Of a stretch of 64,000 nucleotides of DNA, positions 11,197-27,600 are shown piece by piece. Position numbers and translations under genes: made by a program. This stretch comes from Rhododendron vialii (lineage: Eukaryota > Streptophyta > Magnoliopsida > Ericales > Ericaceae), in contig NC_080560.1 of the NCBI RefSeq assembly GCF_030253575.1, forward strand, positions 8,738,501 to 8,802,500, in the 5' to 3' direction. Within the stretch, counting starts at the first letter, position 1. Every line of letters starts with the position of its first letter. The notes under the pieces were generated by a model, which was not told the DNA's origin, did not search any database, and saw only the letters and a list, made by a program, of their open reading frames with translations.

Positions 11197-14100
11197 TTAA
11201 GCAACTGGAGGACGGAGCACATGATCCTGAGAAGTGTCGCGTACAGAGGGCGGTATGAATTGCCACATGGCAACGCCAGGGTAACTGATGAAAGGCATCA
11301 ACTTGTTATCAGCAGCTTGCCCTTGAGCACCATATCCAGCTGGCATGGCGGCAGAGGGATGAGGCAGGAAGCCTGGTTGTGCAGTCATGGCTTTAACTTG
11401 TTGCTCCACCTTCTCCTTTTCTTCCTTCAACCTCTGCTTCTCAATGCGAAGCTCATTCTTCTCAGCCTGAAAAAAATATCGTATTTAAACCCAACAAACC
11501 TCATGTTCTGAGTTGTCTCGAGTTAAATCCTGATTATATTTTAGTCCCTTTGCACACAACTCGATTAGGGAACTATGGGTTCTGTTACTGTTGTTGTGCA
11601 CACAACTCGATTAGTGGTCCCACCCATTGGGTATTATCGGGTGGTTCTCTTACTTGATTTGCCATGTAGAGTTTTCACACATATGAGGGGTATTTGGAGG
11701 CTCTAGGATTCACGTGAGAGTTGTGGACATAGCCAACTCATTTTGTTCTTCTCTGTCATTGTAAGGTTCCTATGCTGGTCTTCGGCTCTTCGCTCATTGA
11801 AGTCGGCTTTAAGCCAAACCATGTGTATTGTTGGTGCTCAATACCTTGATTGATCTGTTTTCTGTTTCTTTTTCGTATTCCATGAGAAACATTGTACTTC
11901 AATTATGTTTAGTAAAATCCACGGTCAGTCAGATCCAGGAGAAAATAAAATGAGATGCTTATGTCTGTATGCTTTGTATGTAGAAGACATGTGCCCCTGT
12001 AAAATATGAAGAATGAACCCAAAGTTAATAACCTCACCTTCAATTCTTTGATCCTCTCTTGGATTTCCTCATTTGACTCCCTTAGCTTCTGGGCTTCACT
12101 TCGCAGCTGAGTCACTATTCGAACAGCATCACTCAGAATAGCAGCCTTGTCTGTTTTTGGCGGCCTTTCGGGCTCCAGGACAGAGCCCAATTCCAGGAAC
12201 CTTAAAAAATCATCCCAAACTTATCAGTATGAGACTTAATTGATTGGGAACAACGAGAGAAGAGAGGATAGCAGCATGCCTCTCGGTCAACTTATCCCTC
12301 CGTAGTTTTTCTCGACATGCTTTAGAGCCAGATGCATTGCATGATCCAGACTTTGACCTGAATAAGCAATTGCACAAAAATTGTTGGAAAAAAATTCTAG
12401 CGGACAAAAGCACCAAAGGAGAGTGGTGATGATTGAGTTGCTTAAGATGCCAAAAGAAAACGTCCACAACCAATTACTGCCAAGTGTCGAGCTTCAATTC
12501 TAACCTAAATTCCATATAAAAGAAATAAGCTTATGTTTTCTGCGTCTTTGCTTTGCATTTCTTCCTTTTTGCCTAGTTGTCTTGGCTTTTCTTTTTTTTT
12601 TTAGCACCTCAGCACTGTCGGATTGTTTGAATTCTGAAGTCTGAACTGAGTAATCATAGCAACAAAAACCATCATTCCAAGCAATTAAGCTACCAAGGAA
12701 AAAATTGCATTTAAATTTTTATAGTTGAGTTACCATGGAACTAAACCAATGCTTGCAAAAAAGGGCTGAGCAGCTTCAGAATCTGGCATTCAAAATCCTT
12801 TCTTGCCTATGGATTTGATCAGATGCTTGCTTTTACACAATAAATTAACCAAACTCCGTATTTACACTCACCAGTTGAGCACTACCTCTCACACTAGTCC
12901 TGTAAGACTCAAACTATCCCAGCCAAAAAAGATTTCCAACATAAGTGAGATTGCATTTAGAGTTCGTTCCACAAACCTTCTTAAAACATAAGCAGCTTAT
13001 TTCACATTTTCAAACTCAAAAATAATGTAAATGAAAAATAATTTTTTAATTTTTTTTGCATCGTATCTTTCAAACAAGATCCATATTGCATATTTTTAGA
13101 TTTTAATAAGCCCATAATTTTTGAGCTTGAAATTGTCTTTTTAAAAAATAAGGATTTTTTCTTCGTTTTGGAACGGAGCCCACACCTGTAGTTTCTGGAG
13201 GTTTAGTTTTTTTCCTCTTTGAAATCTTAGGTTCGGACCTTCTACTATCTAACAATAGGAATGCCTAAGATTCTTTAGGTAGACAAAGGCAAAAAACATG
13301 TGCAGTAAAATGGGTATCACTAAAACCAGCGCACACCAAAATTAGTAGAGAAACGGAAAAATGCCTGATACTCCTAGAGGGGGGGTGGGGGAAGCAACAA
13401 AAACTTTTCTTGTCAACGCTAGCAAACGAGAAGAGAAAGCAAGAGAAATTTTCTTACCTTTTTCGGGAGGCACCTTCCTTCTGGCCTTCTGAATCCCCAA
13501 AAGAGCAGTCAGCTTCCGCACTAGAAACAAAAGACCGATCAGGGCATCGCCGATAATTACAAAAAGAAAAATTGAATGCTGCTAGTTTGCTTGTATATGA
13601 AAGTATGAAACAAGACAGCAAGCCAACAAATATTGTATCACTAGAGTAAATACTTTATATTGCTTCTTCTATTGTGCGGCAGATGCTACTACTCTCAGTC
13701 TCATATACTTGGGACATTTTCTTACATAAAATTGATATCAGGTCATAGGAACAGAATTCTGTAGAACAGAAACACCTTTCAATGTCCTCAATTAAATTGA
13801 AGTGTATTCCAGTTAGCTAAGAACCGGTTAATTCACGACCAAAGCAACAAAACAAAAATAGCCTTCCCAGTTTCTTTAGAGAATGACGATAGTGATGTGA
13901 TGTTTTGTCTTCTGAAAAAAAAAAAAATGGACTTAAAGGATCCAGAAGGATTCATTCCCGCCAATCATAAACTTCTTTCTGAAACTCAAATAGGCAATGA
14001 GGCCAGTCAAGTGATGTTTTTCCCTATCTACTATCGTAAGCTTCATGCATTGACTCATCTTTGGACCTCAGTGATACGCTTATTAGAAGTTGGGACTTTT

Positions 14101-16360
14101 CAATCTTCTAGCAAGACTCATTCAATCGATACAAGATTCATCTAAAAATCGAGGGTAATCAACCTTGTCATAAACAAGAAGCAAGAGACCAAACCAATAG
14201 CTATCTAGATCCAAAACTGGCTGAAAATTTCTCTACTATGTTCCCTAAGATGCTGGATAAAGCCAAACAAAGTTTTCCTTTCTATAAAGGCAATTTCTTC
14301 ATCGAAGATGAAATATCAGTTACGGTCAAACAAGATAACATCTTTTCCAAATATTGAAGTAATAATGGACCTGCAATCCAACAGAAGATACTTGGACATT
14401 ACACTAGGAAAGTTAAGGCATCAAACTAAGAGAGTCGCAAACAAAATGCCTTCAGTTCAGTTGGCTTCTCAGATGTCACAGCTTCGCCTTCAACCCTCCG
14501 TTTTGTAGGGTCGTTGGCAACATCAAAATCAAGCAAGTGGAGTTGAATCTGGAAGTGTCCAGCGGCTAAGTAATGATATTCCCTAAAAACGGTAATTTAT
14601 CTTGGTTCTAGGAGAACATTAGTTATAGGGTAGTGAATGATAGCACTCAACAGTAACACGCATTGAACAAGAAATTCCGTGGAAATTATAGCATCTATAC
14701 CAACCAAAGTGACGAGATGTATTTAAAAATTGACCTAGGGGGATCACAAGGTTCTTAATTTGGAAACCACTTAAGATGAACTAGGGGGACAGGCCAAGGA
14801 TGACTGAGCCCAAATTTTGGTCCACTAGCGATTGGGTGAGGTGTAAGTTGACAGCACCCCCTCAATCTATAGACGGCCACATCGAGAAGACTGTCAGTCA
14901 TGAGACTAAATTGGAATGAAACGATGACCCTTGTGACTGGCAGGGGAGGCGTGAGCGTGCAATTACCCTCAAAAGGAGGACCTTCGCAACAAGCTGGAGG
15001 CAAAGAAGCGAACTACAGTCTTGGACAGTCCAGATGAAACGGTTCTTCTTACTCGATCTTGTTCCGACATGATCCATGACCAGCTCATCCCTATTTCTTT
15101 TATCCATGATGAGATCGAGTCATTTAATCCGCCCAATAGGTTCACATCCGAAATTCTAGAAGTATGCCAAAAGGGAGCTTGTTTCATTCCATGCTTGGGA
15201 AGTTGGATGTTTGTAGCTGCCTCTATACAATTCACATGTATGGAAATGGATGAGAGAATATTCAATGGCAGAACGAGACCTTCCTCTCGGGTTTTGTGAT
15301 CAAATTATTTCTCCAATCAAAGCCCTACAACTCTGGTCTGAACACTTCTCGTTGAAATTTTTGTTTGCGTTAATGATGGAATATTGCTTATATTTTTAGT
15401 CCTTCCTTTTTTATCTTCTGTTGACCAACACGAATGATATAAATTGGTACAGTCGAACTAATTCTTCCCAGGAAAACAAAAGACCAATATTTCCTTTCTT
15501 CAGAGACCTCTCCAAACTTTAGTAATCACGCATAGCTTCCAATAATCTTTCAAAACCCACCAAAATAGATCGTCCCGCCATTAGATTCACGAGAAAACCT
15601 TATTATGAGCCTATGACGATCAAATAGATAATGAAGAAAAGGAAAGTCTCACTAACTGTATCTAAACAAGAAATGAGCTAGTATTACAGATAAACATAAA
15701 CCCAAAAAGCTACTTCCTCCGTAAATATTGATCCTAAATTCTTGAAAAACAAAAAGGGAAAAAAAAAAATCTTGAAAAACAAAACAAAGAAAGGGTACAA
15801 TAAGCTAGAATTACAGATAAACATAAACCCAGATTTTATTGTGCAAAGCAATAATTCAACTCCAATTTACCCAACTCCCAGCTACTTCCTCCGAAGATAT
15901 TGGTCCTTGATTCAGTAATCAACATAAAAAAAAGAAAAGAAAAAGACAATTCTTGAAAAACAAAACAAAGAAAGCCAGAAAGGGAACATCTACAATTGCT
16001 GATAAACACTAATCCCAGTCAAATTTACCCTCCTCTCAACTACTTCTCTAAAGCAGATAGAATATTTTCCCACTCGAACTAAATAAGAACACCAAAAAAC
16101 GTAATGATTAAAACAACATTTTACTTTCCTTTCCTTCAGTTTTCAGGGCAGCCAAACAGAGAATTAAGAGAAAAAGAAGAAGAAACCGTCACTCACCTTC
16201 CGTAAGAAGAACTATTAAGGGGTTGAGCTGGCCAGCTGAAACAGGCAGCCGGCGGCGGCGGCGCCTCAGCACTGAAATCTCCACCGGGGACGGCGGAGAT
16301 GTCTTCCATCAAGCCACAATTGAAGAACCAGTTGGAGTTTTCGTTGGAATCAATGTCCAT
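11197..16360 (-). CDS. ILR3-like: bHLH transcription factor, subgroup IVc (ILR3/bHLH115-like)
   Basis: Five coding exons on the minus strand: 16360-16197, 13520-13458, 12357-12280, 12200-12038 and 11466-11197, giving 245 residues (Arabidopsis ILR3 is 234). Exon 1 encodes an N-terminus with ENSNWFF, the counterpart of ENANW/ENTNW in ILR3 and bHLH115. The basic helix-loop-helix lies at about residues 88-140 (KACREKLRRDKLTERF, then LEPERPPKTDKAAILSDAVR), followed by a leucine-zipper-like coil to about 175. The C-terminus holds ISYPGVAMWQFIPP and DTSQDHVLRPPVA, diagnostic of IVc proteins. In Arabidopsis these nuclear factors activate subgroup Ib bHLH and other iron-deficiency genes and are regulated by BRUTUS-type E3 ligases; that role is inferred from family. 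Intron 3 begins with GC, not GT. Intron 1 is 2.7 kb. The frame is open upstream of the chosen ATG, but that part looks like 5' UTR. A TATATAGTATATA-like stretch lies 60-80 bp upstream. Confidence 0.92.
15681..16075. repeat. Degenerate tandem repeat in ILR3-like intron 1
   Basis: Three diverged blocks contain the same ordered pieces: TACAGATAAACATAAACCCA (15688, 15814; diverged near 15996), then GCTACTTCCTCCG (15709, 15879; AACTACTTCTCTAA near 16039), then CTTGAAAAACAAAACAAAG (15771, 15952). The period is roughly 125-170 bp. All lie within the large first intron near its donor. Confidence 0.6.
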
Positions 16361-17769
16361 TGCAGAAATCTTGACTTTTCTTGAGTGGAGCTTAAGGCAG
16401 TACCGTGTTGGCGAAAATGGGTATATACTATATAGTAGTTTTTGTGTTACGTTTGATTGGCAGCAAATTAAAGAAAGAAAGAGTACAGTATTCTGTTGGG
16501 ATTTTCTTTCTTTTTCCCCCTTTTGATTATTTGGATGGGGAGGGTTCTGTTGGGTTTGGATGACGAGGGAGTGGGAGTGATGGCAGCGTTGAGAGTGAGA
16601 CAGTGATGACACCCAAGAAAAAGTAAAATGAAAACTCTCTGAGTAACCAAAGCGACATAATTCGCGTGCCGGTGTGTGGCAGCATGAGCACAAAAATGTC
16701 TGTAAAACGCATTTTAAACTCTAAAAAACTGTAAAAATGAAATTTGAAAGCGCAAACACAGTGCTAGAATTGAGGTCGGAGCGAGCCTTTCAAAGAATGG
16801 TGTGAGTGTTAACCTTTGTTAATCGTCTGATCGTGGCTGGATAAAGCTTCGTTGACAAATACTCGAGGAGAATGAAAGGGACATGACTTGCCCACTTTGA
16901 TGTAAAGTTCTGCAAAGGTTTTTTTTGGGTTTTTTCTTACTATTTTATTTTTATTTAAATTTTTTTCGCGTTTATTAGTTTTGCGCATAATTTTTGTAAA
17001 TTATTGAGATGAATCGAAAAAATAAAAAATTACAACTTTTATCCAAATATTTTTTGAAATATCCAAGATAAAGTCTAAAAATTTTAGCATAACTTAGCCT
17101 AAAAGGTTGTTGATCTATTCTTTATTTTTTATTTTTGGAATCTATTCTTAGGTTCATAATCAAAATTCGTCGTTCATCTTTAGAATCAGTTAAGAATATC
17201 AACTTTGTTAAAAATTACATTTATCAAATATCAATGAACACGTAATTGTCTTGAGTTGACATAACTCTTCGATATATTACCTTATCTTGTGATTGTTTAG
17301 ATTGAAAAAATTGACATCCACTTAAAAAGCTTATTAAGTTGATGTTAATCATATTTTGAAACTTATTAGCTTATGTCAAACTTGATAGACTCTCACTGCA
17401 TTCAGTGATGCTTTCGTTATCATTGTTTATTTTCTGATTTATTTATTTTGTTTCTTGATCTCATCAATTTGTTTTCTATTGAGTTCAAATCTAAGCAAAT
17501 CAAGACAAATAGTAATAAACAATGACAAATACAGACAAAAAAAATTAAAAATTTCAGACAATGGTACTATAAATCAAACCTGTCCTAAAAGCACTGTTAC
17601 TTGTGTTTGTAAAGAAATTTTGCAAAAATCCTTTTTAATGAAGAAAATAAAGTGAATTCTGGATGCAATTGACCGATATAGATAGTAGTACAACATTTCA
17701 TGTCATCCTAAGAAGGAAAAAACGCTAGCTCTATGCATTTGAATCTTCTAACGTTTACAGTAAAGATAC
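16361..17769. other. ILR3-like 5' region and intergenic sequence
   Basis: About 1.4 kb between the ILR3-like start and the next repeat. It should contain the ILR3-like promoter. From 16920 on it is very AT-rich and shows no reading frame worth calling. Confidence 0.5.
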
Positions 17770-17975
17770 AGCTTTGTTCGTTTGTCATTTTAATTTTGTT
17801 TTTCAATCATTACTTTACTTCTTTCTCCAATCATTATCTTATTTTTTCAATTATTACTTTCACATCTCTCTTTATCTCTCTCCAATCATTACCCCTATCT
17901 TCAATCATTACTCTATTTTTCTCTCCACCCACTACCCAAATTAAATTAAACTAAACTCTCAACTAAACACAAGCC
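17770..17975. repeat. MITE relic of the CTCATTACCC family
   Basis: The ends GCTTTGTTCGTTTG and (reversed) GCTTGTGTTTAGTTG flank a core of repeated TCCAATCATTA and CTCTCTTTATCTCTCTC motifs. It shares core and end character with 3345-3503, 32716-32862 and 41303-41530 but is more diverged. Confidence 0.45.
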
Positions 17976-18348
17976 GTGCACAAAACACTTTTACGTCTGT
18001 TTTGGGTCCCGCAAAGATGATCGAAGCCGTTTATTTTATTCAAAATACTTTGTTTTATGGTCCTTGTAAAAAATCACCTCAATCCGATATCGGAAATGGT
18101 TCACCTCAATTCGATATCGGAAATGGTGTTTATCTGATATGCCTAAATTTTTGCTATGTCCACAGACTTTCATTGCATTGTTGTTTTCCTTTTAGCAAGA
18201 ACTGTTATGCTAAAGGTACCAAACAAGTTGGGACAGATGGTGTACAAACGCCTTTTGGGCCCACTCCGGAATTTCAGGCAAACAATACAATCCGTTGACA
18301 AATTTAAGGGTTTTTTTTATTTTTTTTAAGCAGCCCCCTAAAAAATAA

Positions 18349-18534
18349 GTTCAATTAAATATGTGTAAGTACTGAGTACTCAATTTAAACTTTTAACTTT
18401 TCATTTAGAAGTTTAGGTCTTTAGGCCCTAACTTCTGAATGAAAAATTAAAAAATTTGATCGGGTACTTTCATATATAACTTTTGAATGAAAAATTAAAA
18501 AATTGGATCGAGTACTTACACATATTCAATTGAT
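18349..18534. repeat. Foldback MITE, about 185 bp
   Basis: GTTCAATTAAATATGTGTAA plus GTACTGAGTACT at the left is inversely repeated at the right as ATCAATTGAATATGTGTAAG plus TACTCGATCC. The middle carries two direct copies of ACTTYTGAATGAAAAATTAA (about 18431 and 18481) and an inverse TTAACTTTTCATTTAGAAG at 18392. No clear target duplication. Confidence 0.6.
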
Positions 18535-18787
18535 CTGGTTTTTTTCAAGGGGTCAGTCGAAAAAATATTTTAAAACTTATCGGATCATTTGTGTTGAACC
18601 CCCAAGTAGACCCCACATGGCGTTTACATTATCTATACCGGCTTGGTCTGGACCCATATTCGAACTGTTTGTTTCTGGAGAAAAGCATAAGAAAAATTGC
18701 GGACCCCATATAGGATGAGATCCACACATAAGTGTCACGGGTGGAGTCGGAAATGTAATTGGTGGGTGTGTCTCCATGGTTTAGGGA

Positions 18788-18808
18788 TTTTATATATATA
18801 TATATATT
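18788..18808. repeat. (TA)n microsatellite
   Basis: About ten TA units in a row in intergenic DNA. Confidence 0.8.
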
Positions 18809-18809
18809 G

Positions 18810-19611
18810 TCAATATTGTATATATCATCAGTGAGGATAACAGAAAAAATATTTAATCCAGGTCTAGAAGCTGTCTATGGCATAACTTGACTGGCTAGAA
18901 TGGGAAAAGTGCAGTAAAACAGTAATGAAGAAAAAAGAAAGAGAGAAATATCTGACTTGGAATATCTCTCTCGTCTCCATAGGATGGCTCCTTTCCTTTG
19001 GAAATTTTCTCCATTTGTCACTATGTCGTGGGCTCCATGACCATCAAAGGGGAGTGGATTGCAATGCTGGACAGAAGAATGAAAGAGAAGATAATGACTT
19101 GAAAAGAACGGTACACACAAAAGAAAAAAAAAACAAAAGAAAAGAAAAGAGGAAATAACCGATGAGCGAAATAATAACTTATTCACAGTTTCGCACAATT
19201 TCGATCGATTATTTTGACAATCAACTGTTGAAATTTACTTTTCAATAATTGGTTTTTAATCCGGACCTTTAGAATACTTTTGGATGAGAGCAATTAAGCG
19301 CCATAAATTTTATTTGCGAGTTGCTCCGTAAAAAAGTTTTTCTCAATAACTCACATGGTTGATGATAGATGTATGAACGGACATGCAAGAAGTGAACCAC
19401 CACCACTAGTTTGTTAATTCAAATCTTCATTTTGTATTTGTCCCTCTTCCACCTCAAAATAACAACTACATGAAAACATCACAATACCATAAGAAATGCT
19501 TCAAATCAACCATAAAACAGAAGAAACAAAAAAAAAAAACCAATAAGATATTTTGGACAAAAAGATATTTTGATTTCTTTTCCATATTCTTCTTTCTGGG
19601 GTCCCAACTCC
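18810..19611. other. Intergenic, no gene recognised
   Basis: Short overlapping ORFs on both strands (18875-19198, 18925-19158, 19466-19696) have biased composition and no family match. Confidence 0.5.
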
Positions 19612-19830
19612 GAGAAGTTTTTCCGTACCGGGTGGACACGGGCCACGTGGTGCCGAGCACGATCTTGACAGTCCAAACGTATTTTTGACGATCCAAATTT
19701 ATTTGGATAATTTTTTAGTATTAAATTATCAAAACACCTCTTCAAGCCCAAACAGACCTGGGCCATCCAAAACACGTTTGGACAGCTGAGATGCGTGCTC
19801 GGCACCACCGTGGGCACCGAAAAATTTCTC
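19612..19830. repeat. MITE upstream of the beta-amylase gene
   Basis: The left end GAGAAGTTTTTCC and the block GTGGTGCCGAGCACGATC are inversely repeated at the right, where the reverse complement reads GAGAAATTTTTCGGTGCCC and GGTGGTGCCGAGCACGCATC. CTGTCCAAACG/CAGTCCAAACG also pairs. The AT-rich centre (19680-19735) forms the loop. No clear target duplication. It ends 85 bp before the possible first exon of the beta-amylase. Confidence 0.65.
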
Positions 19831-19915
19831 ACAACTCCCATCTTCTACTTTCAGTACATATTCAAACACACAGCATCTTGGTTCAAAGGCAGTAAATACA
19901 TTCCCTGCCATCAAC

Positions 19916-20131
19916 ATGACAACCCCCATCTGTTCAAGGCTAGGTGGTTTGGGGAAGAGAATTAGACTCCTCCAGCCGGGACCCACGCCGGAAATCGTGC
20001 CAGTTTATGAAGTTCAGAAGGCAAGGCAAGTGAAAGAACTAGGAAGCAGGCATGTTCGGAGACCCGGCATTCGCAGGGCGGTGAGAAGTCCTCAAGCTGT
20101 AGCATCTGAGATCTCCTCCACAGTAAAAGAA
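19916..20131 (+). CDS. Possible alternative N-terminal exon of the beta-amylase
   Basis: An open 72-codon stretch begins ATG at 19916 and ends at AAAGAA followed by a good donor (GTAAGC) at 20132. Its phase (0) fits an acceptor directly before the beta-amylase ATG at 20847 (AAAAG) or after the next codon pair (GATGCAG, 20852). Translation is rich in Arg, Ser, Pro and Val (for example RHVRRPGIRRAVRSPQAV) and has the look of an organelle-targeting peptide. If used, it would add 72 residues to an otherwise cytosolic-type enzyme, giving about 590. I do not recognise it by homology; it could also be a chance ORF in the promoter. Confidence 0.4.
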
Positions 20132-20846
20132 GTAAGCAGTTATCTTTAAACTTCGAGGGCCTTTTTTAGGTGTTGGAAATTACATACCATGGCAAATAAT
20201 GAAGTTAGATATATAATGTGTTTAGATTTTCCTCTCCTTGCATGGGTGATTTGGGGAGGAAAGAAATTATTTCCTCCCAATTACCTGTTTGGATAGCTGC
20301 AATAGGAGGGAAATGGAGAGAAATGATTTCCTCTTAGAACTCGCTTTTCGAATCCCTCTGAAAATTGGAGATATCAGGAGGGAAAGAAGAATGAGCTAGT
20401 AAGTAGTATCCTCCTCTTAAACTAGTAAATTTTTTTTTTCTTTTCATTTTCCCCATAAATTATTCAACTAAAAAGAAGAGATACCACTATCATTTCTTTT
20501 CTTTTCTTTTCCTTTCTCTCCTACCTAAGCCTCCCCTTTCTATTCTTTCCAAGAATTTCGAAGGGGTGCTTAGGAGACTATGCTGGCAGTCAAGGTTACT
20601 GAGCCAAGGGCTTAAATGACCAAAATGGCCCAAATCCTGGCACACATCTTCTCCCTCTTGATTAAGTGGAGAATATCAGCATCTTTGACAAATATAGCCC
20701 CACTTGCACACATGACTTTTTCACTTTATAGATGATGCTTAAACCATTGATAAGAGAAGCTAAGACCATAATAGTAATTTCATAGAATTTCCATTTTCTT
20801 CTCTCATATAGCAGAATGTAAATACCCTTCCATCTCTTACCAAAAG

Positions 20847-24011
<3,165 letters not shown>

Positions 24012-26147
24012 TCCACAGGTAGTTGTAAAAAGGCAATTTTTGGAAAAAAAAAAAATCCCATTGCCTGATATGTCTGCAGCAATCTCTTAACAAATTCAGA
24101 TATTTTCATGTTAAATTAACGAATTCTGCATTTTGGTTCCAGGTCCAGAATACAAAACTTCAGTCAAGCAGTTACTCACAGATAGTCACCACAAAACAAA
24201 GTCCATCTCCTCAATGATAGAATGATTAGAACCTATAGATACCTGAGAAGGTAATCTCTCATCCCATGAGCTTACAGTGTGGCAATCAGCGCATATTCAA
24301 AAATTTCTGATGGGTTCAATTTGCATTGTCTTGATGTACTTGTAGGCTTCATTTCAATACCCTGCTTGGCCATGAAAATCTATTACACTGGCATATTGAA
24401 CAAATCCAGACTGCACATTATATTTATCCTTTTATGCCACAAAACATACGTTTACCTTTGCCGACTAATCCTCCATGGCTTCATATTGTCAAATATGTAC
24501 ATCCTCATCTCAAGCTCTGGAGTAGAACTCATATAATATCACGAAATAAAGAGATGGCCCCTCTTCCCTTCCCATGAAGCGCATGTCCTGCCACCAAAGA
24601 ACCCCAAGAAATCAACTTTTCGTTAAGCATCTCACCAAAAACACAACATGAACATCCACTTTCGCACTTATAGTTGTATGTCTGCATAGGAAATCTCAAG
24701 CATTGAGTTTGCACCACAGTTGCAATGGATAAGTGAACTGACATCATGAATCGCTAGACTGTGATCACACCACTAAACTCCAAGAATAGTCACATGAGGG
24801 CCCACACCCACCAGGCCACCACAACATTCAACAGTTTCATCACGAGTGCAAAAGCATCTATAAGCCTTGAGTAACCCTGAAACCATGGAATTCCATGACG
24901 TGTCATTCCACACCTCTCGCTTGAAAATAGTACTGCAGCCACCTCAGTTCCAACACATTTCAATATGAGAGATCATCATAAAATTGTTTAAGCGTGCTAA
25001 ATTACTATGTGAAACATAAGCATGGGTAGCTTTTTCTCAGGTCCAATGCCGCTAACGTGCTAAGTTAGTAGTGATGAACTTTTTCTGACCAGCAAAAACA
25101 GAAAGTAGGAGGGGTGACCTGCATGTGGCAACCCTCACAAGGGGCCCGAATGGGAAGGAGCCTAAGGCGGTCCTTCAAAACGGGCTTGAGCCATCATCTG
25201 ACTGCAGCCCTAACGAGGCCATAGACGCAAGAAGCCGGTGGCCTAACAATTAATGGGCCTGCGTTTCCCATCTTTATAAATCCTAACACAAGCCTCTCCT
25301 GGTTCGCTGTTTTTCTCATGGAAACAATGAAGGTCCATGATGTTAAATAGAAGATATATCTCAAGCATTCTATTTCTAGCAAATATATACCCTCACCATA
25401 TCCATATGGTCCATATACATTTTCCTATCTTTGAGTACAAATCAAGAAGAGGATTCACAAAGAAGGGTCACCCATATCTAGTCTAGTGGGTGAGACCCTA
25501 CCGCCTTTTTCTTATTTATTACTGGCTTTGCTGTGTAGTATCCGACTCCAACCCAGAAACACTTACCTCACTGTGACCTCTCCACCAATTTCAACGAGAC
25601 AAATACTAACCACAAGTCTTTAGAACAAATGGGTACACAAATGGACTTCTTGGAATTGCCAATGGAATGACAGCTTCTAATTATAAGAACAGAAATTTTC
25701 AAAGTAGTTCTCTGAAAAATTACCTGGGCTCCATTCATGTGGTGGCGGAGGAGAGTGGATGGGGGGAGCGATTCTTGAGAATTGACATGGTGAAGAAGCT
25801 CTAGTTCGACGAAGGACAGGGTTTTGTATACCACAGTAAATCGCAATTGCAAATCGCGAGTTTTTGTTAGTTCAGACTTCGCAAGTTCAACCTGCGAAGT
25901 ATATTTAACACAGTCAAGCTACATTATTAATCAAATATGAACTTATTTCAAGTTTATTTAATGGATCTAAATCGTTCATATTGGAGAAATCATCAACAAA
26001 ACTAAGACTAGTAAAATTCAGTCTAATCGAATAGGAATCAAGAACTCATCGAAAAGTAAAATGAAGTTTTTGCATTTGTATTTATGGGCTTGGCTACATG
26101 GAATCGAATCCAAAGGGAACTCGCGTTATAAACAGGGGACGTCAATT
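24012..26147. other. 3' region of beta-amylase and intergenic sequence
   Basis: The first few hundred bases should contain the 3' UTR and poly(A) site of the beta-amylase. Beyond that I see only short ORFs without family resemblance (24279-24536, 24529-24747, 25568-25852) and a moderately GC-rich block at 25100-25260 of unknown origin. Confidence 0.5.
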
Positions 26148-26600
26148 AAGGGTAAACCTCACTAATACCCTTAAATTTCACTCAAATCGTCTTGCATGCC
26201 TCTCTCTTCTCCAAAATCACACTAAACCTATTTTTAATGAATTTTTGTAGCAATTAGATCAACATTTTTAACGAAATATTTTTCAAAATACCACTTTGCC
26301 CACATTTTGCTAGTCCCCTATAAAAAGATGTGCAATTAGAGTAAGGACCGGTAGACAGAAAGATCGTTTTGATCATAACTTTTTGTGTGCTTTGAATCGT
26401 GATGTGATTTTGGTGTCATTAGAAAGCTGACTTCAAGACCTCGAAATCGATATATAATTTGCATATTTTCGATTTTGGACGAAAAAGTTATGACCGTTTG
26501 AATTTCAGTTAGTTTGAGGGGGTTAAGTGCCAAAAAAAAAGTTAGAGGGGGTAAGTGTACGCGAGGGTTAGTTAGAGGGGGCTAACTATAATTTGCCCTT
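26148..26600. repeat. Possible MITE or dispersed repeat
   Basis: The outer sequences AAGGGTAAACCTCACTAATACCC (left) and, reversed, AAGGGCAAATTATAGTTAGCCCCC (right) are roughly inverted copies. Near the right end GGGGGTAAGTGTACGCGAGGG and repeated TTAGAGGGGG motifs occur. The inner part is unique and contains no ORF of note. Boundaries are approximate. Confidence 0.4.
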
Positions 26601-27600
26601 TAAAAAATTGAATTATACCCCAAAAAAATGCCAAAAAAAAAATAAAAATTAGTGCATTATTTGAACCCAGGGATGGAGCCACCCCTGCAACAATTATAAA
26701 GAAGATATGCCTTTCTAAATCTTAAATTCCGTGCATAATACAGTTCTTATCAAACTCTAGTGCTGCTATATATGCTTCTTTCTTTCACTTTGGTCTTTAA
26801 TACCAGTTGACATCACAATAAAGCTAAGAAAGCTTAATTACGGCTTAAATTACTGAAAATGAAAGCCATGGCCCCAGCCCAGCCAGACTTCCAAGAATTT
26901 CCTTTCATTGCCTTTAACCTAAAGATTTGGAACTACTTTTGTCTTGCTTAGCCTCCCCTTTAGTATGGCACACTCCCCAATTAAAATTCCAATGATATCA
27001 CACACAACAAGGACATAACATATTATTCATGTATTGTAAATTATGTAGCTTTTACAAGAGAGAGTACAGTATCTCTTCGAAATTTGTTCCGCTTTAGATT
27101 CGTGAATATTTTTCTTTTGACGTTATTGTAGCAAAACTTAGCAACTGATGGGGAGGATACATGAAGATAATGACTTGAAATATTGCGCAACTTAGTCGTG
27201 CAGTATTTTATTTTCACTGGATAAGTAAGTTCATTTTTTGTGTTATTGGATCAAACACTTGAATTTTATGAATTAAACAGTTGTAATGGTTTGAAATATG
27301 AGCTTCGCACAAGAGTTATAATGCTCACTTACATTTTAATTGAGTAATTAGAAATTAAATAGTACAATTAAATGATTATAATTATTGGACTTTAAAACAT
27401 TGCAAAAGGTGACTAAAGCTCCTCCTCCATTGAAGAATGTGTGCATTTATATCGTTACATTTTTATTTCATCAATAAAGAATTCACCCATAATTCTTGGT
27501 AGCATAAGTTCGCACACAAACGAATAAAAAAAAGTACTATACTACTCCATAAAACAAGAGAATTCGAAAATCAAACCCTAATTATTTTCAGGTTCTCTCT
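26601..27600. other. Intergenic, AT-rich, no gene recognised
   Basis: No reading frame or structured repeat stands out in this kilobase. Confidence 0.5.

Noticed and set aside
15021-15299. 92-codon plus-strand ORF in ILR3-like intron 1
   Set aside because: No family similarity, overlapped by equally open minus-strand frames, and inside an intron.
16361-16693. Upstream in-frame extension of the ILR3-like protein
   Set aside because: The frame is open, but the residues are unlike any IVc bHLH N-terminus, and the ATG at 16360 directly precedes the conserved ENSNW segment.
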